DNA of 9,446 nt. Source: JACRBK01 sp964427955. GTDB lineage: Bacteria > Chloroflexota > Anaerolineae > Aggregatilineales > Aggregatilineaceae. The position numbers and the translations under genes are program-made. The stretch spans positions 1-9,446 of the forward strand of contig CAYRWY010000221.1 of the NCBI GenBank assembly GCA_964427955.1, given 5' to 3'. This document shows, piece by piece, positions 1-5,337 of the stretch; the stretch's first letter is position 1; each line of letters starts with the position of its first letter. Below the pieces are notes generated by a model, which worked only from the letters and a program-made list of their open reading frames with translations, searched no databases and had not been told where the DNA came from.

Positions 1-972
1 AGCGTCAGAAATTGGCTGGTCGGCTGTCTGGTGGTGTTCGTGCTGGCCGGGGGAGGCGTGACCGTCTGGGTCTACCGGCAGCTCAGTCACGACACCATCA
101 AATTGGGCAGCATTGAGAACGAACTGGCTTTCATGTCGGATCGGGATGGGGACTGGGACCTTTACCTGCTGGACAAAGCGGGTCAGCTCCACAACCTCAC
201 CGATGTCAGCAGTGGTCACGAGTATTTTCCCGGCTTTACCTTTGATGGAAATCAGATCAGCATGTACTCCACCGCCACCGGGGACGTCACGCCCGCCCGG
301 GTCAACACCGATGGAACTCACTTCGAGACGTTGAGCATGGTCGAAGCTATTTTGAAGGTCGTGGCTGAAGGCGACACCGATTGGGACCCGGCCTGGGACC
401 CCGGTGGGGATCGGATGGCCTGGAACAAGGTGCTGCCGGGCTTGCCGCCCAAAGTGGAAATGTTCGTGGCTGATTCATCGGGTGAAAATCCCGTGCAGTT
501 GACCGACAATGGCGAACTGGAGGGAATGCACGCCTGGTCGCCCGATGGTACGCAGCTCGTGTATGTGACGACGACGGGGGGCAAATTCAACACCTACAAG
601 ATCACCGTGGCCGATCACGCGGTGACCCGGCTCACCGATCACAAGACGAATGACTACCAGCCTTTTTGGTCGTTGGACGGCAGCAAGATCCTGGTGATTT
701 TCTCCTTCCATGTGGCGCTGGTAGACGGGGTGACGGAGATGTACGTGATGAATGCCGATGGCAGCGATCTGCATCCCCTGGGCGAGAACGAGGTCTTTGC
801 CGGTGATCTCACTTACTCGCCGTATGGCGGACAGGTGGCCTATGTCTCCAACGAGTCGGGGTCCTGGCACATCTACACGATGGATGCTGATGGCTCGCAC
901 GTCCGGCAGCTTACCGAGGGGAACTCCAATAACTTATATCCGGCCTGGCGGCCTGTGCCCGCGCAGGAGTGA
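1..972 (+). CDS. Membrane-anchored TolB/PD40-type beta-propeller protein (5' end outside window)
   Basis: The reading frame is open from base 1 (first codons read SVRNWLVGCLVV), so the true start probably lies upstream. The GTG at 31 falls inside the membrane segment and is an unlikely start. The N-terminus has one hydrophobic helix (about residues 5-25 of the visible part), followed by a long soluble region, so the protein is probably anchored with its propeller outside. The soluble part holds five to six PD40/WD40-like blades of TolB type: AFMSDRDGDWDLYLLD, PAWDPGGDRMAW, AWSPDGTQLVYV, FWSLDGSKILVI, TYSPYGGQVAYVSN and PAWRP. Blades are separated by strands ending in LTD or LTE (NLTD, QLTDN, RLTDH, QLTEG). 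Such propellers usually act in protein-protein or ligand contacts; no catalytic domain is visible, and the protein ends shortly after the last blade. It is not classical TolB, which is a periplasmic protein with an extra N-terminal domain in diderms. The partner is unknown. Family is confident, function is not. Confidence 0.88.
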   Translation, partial: SVRNWLVGCLVVFVLAGGGVTVWVYRQLSHDTIKLGSIENELAFMSDRDGDWDLYLLDKAGQLHNLTDVSSGHEYFPGFTFDGNQISMYSTATGDVTPARVNTDGTHFETLSMVEAILKVVAEGDTDWDPAWDPGGDRMAWNKVLPGLPPKVEMFVADSSGENPVQLTDNGELEGMHAWSPDGTQLVYVTTTGGKFNTYKITVADHAVTRLTDHKTNDYQPFWSLDGSKILVIFSFHVALVDGVTEMYVMNADGSDLHPLGENEVFAGDLTYSPYGGQVAYVSNESGSWHIYTMDADGSHVRQLTEGNSNNLYPAWRPVPAQE

Positions 973-976
973 GAGG

Positions 977-996
977 AAACCACGGCAGCGGTTTTC
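977..996 (+). terminator. Weak candidate terminator after the propeller gene
   Basis: Five bases after the TGA, AAACC (977-981) can pair with GGTTT (990-994) around an 8-base loop, followed by a short T-rich stretch. The stem is short and AT-rich at its base, so termination would be inefficient. This is the only hairpin I see between this gene and the converging tRNA gene. Confidence 0.25.
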
Positions 997-1017
997 TTCG
1001 ATCTTGTGCCGGTCATA

Positions 1018-1044
1018 GAAAAACAAAACCGCCAAACAGCGGCT
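1018..1044 (-). terminator. Rho-independent terminator of tRNA-Phe
   Basis: Read on the minus strand, AGCCGC (1044-1039) pairs with GCGGTT (1032-1027; one G-U pair) around a 6-base loop, and a U-rich tail TTTTGTTTTTC follows. The hairpin begins about 14 bases after the tRNA 3' end, where a terminator for a single-tRNA transcript is expected. The stem is short, but the T-tract is convincing. Confidence 0.6.
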
Positions 1045-1057
1045 TCGAGAGGTTGAG

Positions 1058-1130
1058 TGCCGAGACCCAGACTTGAACTGGGGACTCCTTGATTTTCAGT
1101 CAAGTGCTCTACCAACTGAGCTATCTCGGC
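1058..1130 (-). tRNA. trnF: tRNA-Phe, anticodon GAA
   Basis: The minus strand folds into a complete 73-nt cloverleaf: acceptor GCCGAGA with TCTCGGC (7 bp), D-stem GCTC/GAGC around AGTTGGTA, anticodon stem CTTGA/TCAAG with loop CTGAAAA (anticodon GAA), 5-nt variable loop GAGTC, T-stem CCCAG/CTGGG with loop TTCAAGT, and discriminator A. All stems are fully paired. The 3' CCA is not encoded (CTC follows), so it must be added by tRNA nucleotidyltransferase. It decodes UUC/UUU. It is a stand-alone gene with its own promoter and terminator, converging on the propeller gene and diverging from the photolyase gene. Confidence 0.98.
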
Positions 1131-1143
1131 GTGAATGGTGGTT

Positions 1144-1171
1144 ATTGTAGCGGATTTTTCGAGCGTGTCAA
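1144..1171 (-). promoter_or_regulatory. Sigma-A/sigma-70 promoter of tRNA-Phe
   Basis: On the minus strand TTGACA (1171-1166, perfect -35) is followed after 16 bases by TACAAT (1149-1144, five of six -10 bases). Transcription would begin near 1137, giving a leader of about 7 bases before the tRNA 5' end at 1130. This near-consensus strength is expected for a stable-RNA gene. The -35 box is embedded in the inverted repeat at 1159-1178. Confidence 0.85.
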
Positions 1172-1178
1172 CGCTCGA
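1159..1178. repeat. Perfect 8-bp inverted repeat over the tRNA-Phe -35 box
   Basis: TCGAGCGT (1159-1166) and ACGCTCGA (1171-1178) are perfect inverted copies separated by GTCA. The repeat covers the whole -35 hexamer of the tRNA promoter and lies about 70-90 bases upstream of the photolyase start codon. It could be an operator for a dimeric regulator serving one or both divergent genes, or chance symmetry. No regulator family is recognised from the motif. Confidence 0.45.
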
Positions 1179-1248
1179 TTTTCGCGCCGGGGCTTTTTCT
1201 GTACGACACGGCGCGCTCTCACTCCGCGCGACACCGAAGAGAGGGACT

Positions 1249-2649
1249 ATGAGCGAATCGCCGGTGATCCACTGGTTTCGCCGTGATCTGCGCCTCGACG
1301 ATAACCGCGCACTTCACGCAGCCTGCGACAGCGGTCAACCCGTGATTCCGCTGTTCATCCTCGATCCGGCGCTGCTGGGGAGTTCCCGCCTTGGCGTGCC
1401 GCGCCTGGCGTTTATGCTCAAGGGGCTGCAAGCCTTGGACTCTTCGCTGCGCGAGCGCGGAAGTGGTCTGCTGATCCGCCAGGGCGATCCGCGCGTGATC
1501 TTGCACGCCCTGGTGGATGAGACGCACGCCCAGGCCGTCTATTTCAACCGGGATTATTCCCCCTTCGCCCGCCGTCGTGATGCGGCGGTAGAGTCGACGC
1601 TGGCGGTACCGGTCCACGCCTACGATGATGTGCTGCTGCGCGCGCCCGGCGAGGTGCTCAAGGGCGATGGATCACCCTATGTCGTGTTTACGCCATTCAA
1701 AGATCGCTGGCTGTCTCTCCCCGATCCACCGCGCCCGATCAGATCGGCGGTCCCGGGCCGGTTTCAGGCGTTGCGCGGATCCGATGTGCCCGATCTTGGC
1801 GTTGGCCCCACCCTGCCCACGCCTGAAGCGGGTGAAGTCCCGGCCCGAAGGTTACTGGAGCGGTTTGTCGCCGGACCGATCTACGCCTATAGCCACTCCC
1901 GGAATGCTTTGGTGGGCGATCCGTTTGCGGCCCAGTCAGGCACATCTGGCCTGTCCCCTTATCTACACCTGGGCATGGTCTCCCCGCGCCGGGTGTATGC
2001 GGTGGCGCGTGACGCCCTGGAAGCGGCCCCGGATGAGCAGGCGCGTGCGTCCGTCACGACCTGGATCACGGAGCTCATCTGGCGCGAATTTTACACGCAT
2101 ATCCTCTACCATTTTCCGCACGTGGCGACGGGCAATTTCCGAACGGCTTACGACGCCGTTGAGTGGCGCGCTGCGCCGGACGATCTGGCCGCGTGGCAGG
2201 CGGGCCAGACCGGCTATCCGATCGTCGATGCCGCCCTGCGCCAACTGGCCCACACTGGTTGGATGCCCAACCGCGCCCGGATGATCGTGGCAAGTTTTTT
2301 GACGAAAGACCTGCTGATCCACTGGCGCGAGGGAGAACGGCACTTCATGCGCTGGCTGATCGATGGCGATGTGGCGGCGAATAACGGCGGTTGGCAGTGG
2401 GCCGCGGGCACGGGGACGGATGCTCAGCCCTATTTCCGCATTTTTCACCCGGTCTCGCAGTCTGAGAAGTTCGATCCCCAGGGAGACTATATCCGCCGCT
2501 GGGTGCCAGAGCTGGCCGGAGTCCCGGCTCGTTTCATCCACGCCCCCTGGCGGCTGGACGATCCGCCGAGGGACTATCCTCCGCCTATCGTTGATCATGC
2601 GGCGGCGCGGGAGCGGACCCTGGCGGCGTTCAAGGCGGTGAAGGGGTAG
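1249..2649 (+). CDS. phrB: Deoxyribodipyrimidine photolyase (class I CPD photolyase)
   Basis: The enzyme splits UV-induced cyclobutane pyrimidine dimers using blue light, reduced FAD and an antenna chromophore, acting on DNA in the cytoplasm. The ATG at 1249 is preferred: a purine-rich GAAGAGAGGGA lies just upstream, the protein starts MSESPVIHWFRRDLRLDDNR as the family does, and its 466 residues match the usual ~470. An in-frame ATG at 1135 would run through the tRNA promoter. The N-terminal Rossmann-like antenna domain (about 1-130) includes YFNRDYSPFARRRD. The C-terminal helical FAD domain includes ELIWREFY (E275, W278), YPIVDAALRQL, HWREGERHF and AANNGGWQW. By E. coli PhrB correspondence the electron-transfer Trp triad is W306, W359, W382, with lesion-binding W278 and W384. 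N378, where cryptochromes often differ, is Asn, supporting a repair photolyase. MTHF versus 8-HDF as antenna cannot be settled by eye. kptA follows closely in the same direction. Confidence 0.97.
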   Translation: MSESPVIHWFRRDLRLDDNRALHAACDSGQPVIPLFILDPALLGSSRLGVPRLAFMLKGLQALDSSLRERGSGLLIRQGDPRVILHALVDETHAQAVYFNRDYSPFARRRDAAVESTLAVPVHAYDDVLLRAPGEVLKGDGSPYVVFTPFKDRWLSLPDPPRPIRSAVPGRFQALRGSDVPDLGVGPTLPTPEAGEVPARRLLERFVAGPIYAYSHSRNALVGDPFAAQSGTSGLSPYLHLGMVSPRRVYAVARDALEAAPDEQARASVTTWITELIWREFYTHILYHFPHVATGNFRTAYDAVEWRAAPDDLAAWQAGQTGYPIVDAALRQLAHTGWMPNRARMIVASFLTKDLLIHWREGERHFMRWLIDGDVAANNGGWQWAAGTGTDAQPYFRIFHPVSQSEKFDPQGDYIRRWVPELAGVPARFIHAPWRLDDPPRDYPPPIVDHAAARERTLAAFKAVKG

Positions 2650-2652
2650 AAT

Positions 2653-2662
2653 GGGGGGGGAG
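2653..2662 (+). promoter_or_regulatory. Ribosome binding site of kptA within a G8 tract
   Basis: Eight consecutive G bases (2653-2660) followed by AG form a purine-rich site 6 bases before the ATG at 2669. They also lie directly after an alternative ATG at 2651. The tract therefore decides which start is used: with initiation at 2669 it is the Shine-Dalgarno region, with initiation at 2651 it is coding. Confidence 0.55.
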
Positions 2663-2668
2663 TGTGAG

Positions 2669-3223
2669 ATGACGATTGATTACCGGCAGTTGAGCAAAAC
2701 CATCGCCGTCGCTTTGCGCCACGACCCGGAGAAATTCGGCCTGACCCTGGACGCCGAAGGGTGGACCCCTGTGAAGGATCTGCTGGCGGCACTGCGCTCG
2801 CGTCGCCGGGAGTGGCGGAATCTGACCGAGGCCGATCTCGCGGCCATGATCGAGCAGTCCACCAAGCGCCGCTACGAACTTGCTGACGGCAGAATCCGCG
2901 CCTATTACGGCCATTCCATCGCTGAGAAGATCGAAAAAACGCCCGCCGAGCCGCCGCAGGTGCTGTATCACGGGACGACCCCGCAGGCGGTCGCGTCGAT
3001 CCTGGCCGACGGGCTGAAACCGATGAGCCGCCAGTACGTTCACCTGTCCACCGATTCCCAGACCGCCCGGCTGGTGGCCCGCCGCCGCACCGCCGCCCCC
3101 GTGATCCTGGAAGTGCAGGCACTCGCCGCGCACCGTGCCGGGATTGCCTTCTACCTGGGCAACGAGGATGTCTGGCTGGCCGAGCATATTCCACCGCAGT
3201 TCATCACCGCCGGTGTGGTATAA
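2669..3223 (+). CDS. kptA: KptA/Tpt1-type NAD-dependent RNA 2'-phosphotransferase
   Basis: Family members move an internal RNA 2'-phosphate to NAD, giving ADP-ribose 1'',2''-cyclic phosphate and nicotinamide. In fungi this is the last step of tRNA splicing; the bacterial substrate is unknown. The 184-residue length fits the family. The N-terminal winged-helix lobe (about 1-85) has the LRHDPEKFGLTLD motif with R17-H18, then EGWTPVKDLL, and DGRIRAYYGHS, whose R77 fits the family's RNA-phosphate contact. The C-terminal ADP-ribosyltransferase-like lobe (about 95-184) has LYHGTTPQAVASILADGL, YVHLSTD (H125), TARLVARR with candidate catalytic Arg, and PVILEVQA. All hallmark motifs are present, so it should be active. 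An ATG at 2651 (MGGECE-, 190 residues) is also possible and has AAGGGG upstream; 2669 is preferred because family members start close to the LSK-LRH helix. It begins 19 bases after phr stops, probably as one operon. Confidence 0.93.
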   Translation: MTIDYRQLSKTIAVALRHDPEKFGLTLDAEGWTPVKDLLAALRSRRREWRNLTEADLAAMIEQSTKRRYELADGRIRAYYGHSIAEKIEKTPAEPPQVLYHGTTPQAVASILADGLKPMSRQYVHLSTDSQTARLVARRRTAAPVILEVQALAAHRAGIAFYLGNEDVWLAEHIPPQFITAGVV

Positions 3224-3224
3224 T
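3216..3224 (+). promoter_or_regulatory. Extended -10 promoter for the radical SAM gene
   Basis: TGGTATAAT (3216-3224) is a perfect extended -10 element, with TATAAT overlapping the kptA stop codon TAA (3221-3223). No good -35 lies 16-18 bases upstream (GCAGTT at best), which is typical of extended -10 promoters. Predicted transcription start is near 3231, leaving a leader of about 44 bases before the ATG at 3275. Confidence 0.6.
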
Positions 3225-3274
3225 CCTCTGACTTCGACCAGCAGGTTATTTATTCGAGAGGCGGACATCGCAGT

Positions 3275-5212
3275 ATGCATCGCACACTCACCCTCACTCC
3301 TGAGCAGATGGAGCGGGCGCTGGACCGGGTTTTGCTTTCGGTGCAAAAGCCCGCCCGTTATGTCGGCGGCGAGTTCAACAGCGTGGTCAAAGCCTGGGAC
3401 GACGTGTCGTTTCGCGCGGTCCTGGCTTTTCCTGATATCTACGATCTGGGGATGTCCAACCTGGGTTGGATGATCCTGTACGGGATTCTCAACGATCAGC
3501 CGGACCTGTTCGCGGATCGGGTCTTCACGCCCTGGACGGATATGGAAGACGTCATGCGGCGCGAAGGGCTGCCTCTGTACGGGTTGGAGAGCAAGCGCCC
3601 GATCCGCGACTTCGATCTGCTGGCGATCAGCCTGCCCTACGAGCAGTTGTATACCAATGCCCTGAACATGTTCGACCTGGCCGGGATGCCGCTGCTGGCT
3701 GCTGATCGTGATGAAACCTATCCCCTGGTGCTGGCGGGTGGTCATGCCACCTATAACCCGGAGCCGATGGCTGATTTCATCGACGCGTTTGCCATCGGGG
3801 AAGGGGAGGAGATCATTCTTGACGTCAGCCGCACCCTGCAAGCCATGCGCGGCCAGCCGCGTGAGCAGCAGCTCCGGGCGCTGGCGCGGATCGAAGGCGT
3901 CTATGTGCCGCGCTTCTACGACGTGACCTACCACCCGGACGGCACGGTCGCCAGCGTCCAGCCCAATACGCCGGATGTCCCCGCCGTGGTGCGCAAGCGC
4001 ATCGTGCCCGTTCTGCCCAAACCGTTCACGCGCTTTTTGGTCCCGAATGTCGATACCGTCCACAACCGCGCCCCGATTGAGATCATGCGTGGCTGTACGC
4101 GCGGTTGCCGGTTCTGCCATGCGGGCATGGTCACGCGCCCGGTGCGCGAGCGTCCGGTCGAGGAAGTGCTCGCCGCCGCGGAAGAGATCGTCCGCAGCAC
4201 GGGGTTCGACGAATTGGGGCTGCTCAGCCTCTCGTCGTCCGATTACACCCACGTGCAGGAACTGGTAACGGCCATCGGCCAGAAATTCGCCGGGCAGAAC
4301 CTGGGCGTCAGCCTGCCCAGCCTGCGCATCGAGTCGGTGAGCGTGGACCTGATGGATGCGCTGCGCGACAACCGGCGCAGCGGGTTCACTTTCGCGCCCG
4401 AAGCTGCCACCGAAAAGATGCGCGACATCATCAATAAGTCGGTGCCGGATGCCGATCTGCTGGCCGTCGCTCGTGAGGTCTATACGCGCGGCTGGGTCAC
4501 GATCAAGCTCTATTTCATGATCGGCCATCCCAGCGAAACGCTGGACGATGTGCAGGCGATCATCGATCTGGCGCGGGCGGTGCTGACCGAGGGCCGCAAG
4601 ATTCACGGCAACAAGCCCACCGTCAATGTCGGCGTTAGCACGTTTGTCCCCAAGCCGCACACCCCGTTCCAGTGGGTGCCGCTCGACACGCTGGATCAGA
4701 TTCGCGCCAAGCAAGATTTACTCCGGCGGGGCATAAGCTGGCGCGGGCTGAATCTCAAGTGGAATCGTCCTGACGAAACGCTGTTGGAAGCCTTCTTGAG
4801 CCGGGGAGATCGCCGCCTGGGGGCCGTGATTCGCCGCGCCTGGGAACTCGGTACCAAGTTTGACGCCTGGCAGGACCACCATAATCACGCGGCCTGGCAG
4901 CAGGCGTTTGCCGAATGCGGCCTGGAAATGGACTTCTACACCCATCGCCCGCGCGAAATCGACGAGGTATTTCCCTGGGATCACATCGATGTCGCGGTGA
5001 ACAAGAAATTCCTGATCCAGGACTACCTGATGTCGCAGCGCGGGGAGACTCGCCACGACTGCCGCGATGGTTGCTTCGCCTGTGGCATTCTGCCCAAGTT
5101 CAACCAGCTTCGGATGGCGACTCCCGCTGAGGCCTGGGAGTGCCCCCCGGTGCTTCCGAAACATTTGCGAGTTCCGAAGCGTGAAGACATAATCCCCCTC
5201 AAGTCGGTATGA
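3275..5212 (+). CDS. TIGR03960-type radical SAM protein with B12-binding-like N-terminal domain
   Basis: This is an uncharacterised family of the radical SAM superfamily (rSAM_fuse_unch). The N-terminal part (about 25-190) carries family landmarks: KPARYVGGEFNSVVKAW, FPDIYDLGMSNLG, GLESKRPIRDFDLLAISLPY, NALNMFDLAGMPLL and AGGHATYNPEPMADF. It resembles a B12-binding Rossmann fold but lacks the DxHxxG cobalamin motif. The radical SAM core (about 265-470) has RGCTRGCRFCHAG with C274, C278 and C281 (CxxxCxxC) for a 4Fe-4S cluster. The C-terminal part contains LKWNRPDETLLEAFLSRGDR, FPWDHIDVAVNKKFL, and a second CxxxCxxC (C596, C600, C603) in HDCRDGCFACGI, perhaps for another cluster. ATG 3275 has GAGAGGCGGA (3256-3265) upstream. 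Relatives are usually fused to, or next to, a TIGR03936/DUF2344 protein; no such gene is in this window. The reaction is unknown. A long antisense frame here is a codon-bias shadow. Confidence 0.94.
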   Translation: MHRTLTLTPEQMERALDRVLLSVQKPARYVGGEFNSVVKAWDDVSFRAVLAFPDIYDLGMSNLGWMILYGILNDQPDLFADRVFTPWTDMEDVMRREGLPLYGLESKRPIRDFDLLAISLPYEQLYTNALNMFDLAGMPLLAADRDETYPLVLAGGHATYNPEPMADFIDAFAIGEGEEIILDVSRTLQAMRGQPREQQLRALARIEGVYVPRFYDVTYHPDGTVASVQPNTPDVPAVVRKRIVPVLPKPFTRFLVPNVDTVHNRAPIEIMRGCTRGCRFCHAGMVTRPVRERPVEEVLAAAEEIVRSTGFDELGLLSLSSSDYTHVQELVTAIGQKFAGQNLGVSLPSLRIESVSVDLMDALRDNRRSGFTFAPEAATEKMRDIINKSVPDADLLAVAREVYTRGWVTIKLYFMIGHPSETLDDVQAIIDLARAVLTEGRKIHGNKPTVNVGVSTFVPKPHTPFQWVPLDTLDQIRAKQDLLRRGISWRGLNLKWNRPDETLLEAFLSRGDRRLGAVIRRAWELGTKFDAWQDHHNHAAWQQAFAECGLEMDFYTHRPREIDEVFPWDHIDVAVNKKFLIQDYLMSQRGETRHDCRDGCFACGILPKFNQLRMATPAEAWECPPVLPKHLRVPKREDIIPLKSV

Positions 5213-5232
5213 GCTAGTCATCGTAATGTGAC

Positions 5233-5261
5233 GCACGCGCTCAGGTTCGGCGAGCGCGTGC
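5233..5261 (+). terminator. Perfect 10-bp-stem hairpin after the radical SAM gene
   Basis: GCACGCGCTC (5233-5242) and GAGCGCGTGC (5252-5261) are exact inverted copies around a 9-base loop AGGTTCGGC, starting 20 bases after the TGA. It has no U-tract (TCTCC follows), so it is not a classical intrinsic terminator. It may terminate weakly, protect the mRNA 3' end, or be a regulator site in the leader of the GAF gene. I see no convincing -35/-10 pair elsewhere in the 125-base gap 5213-5337. Confidence 0.45.
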
Positions 5262-5337
5262 TCTCCAATCCAGGGTAAACGAATCGTGGGATGGCGACAA
5301 GGGCGGACCGTGGTCATCAATCCCTTGAGGGGGGCTC

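Noticed and set aside
13..33. LVGC near the visible N-terminus of the propeller protein as a lipobox
   Set aside because: The hydrophobic stretch follows the Cys instead of preceding it, so it reads as a membrane helix with an internal Cys and not as a lipoprotein signal.
1179..1207. TTTTCG - 17 bases - TACGAC as the photolyase promoter
   Set aside because: Both hexamers match consensus poorly; no better than chance in this sequence.
1135..1248. Extended photolyase start at ATG 1135
   Set aside because: It would add 38 residues unlike the family and run through the tRNA-Phe promoter; the ATG at 1249 has a ribosome site and matches the family N-terminus.
1249..2649. Cryptochrome instead of photolyase
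   Set aside because: N378, the Trp triad and the lesion-contact residues follow bacterial CPD photolyase, and there is no C-terminal extension.
2630..4714. A 694-codon open frame on the minus strand opposite kptA and the radical SAM gene
   Set aside because: It lies wholly opposite two well-recognised genes, its translation is rich in His, Arg, Gln and Asp with no family pattern, and such frames arise easily in antisense of GC-rich genes with G/C-biased third positions.
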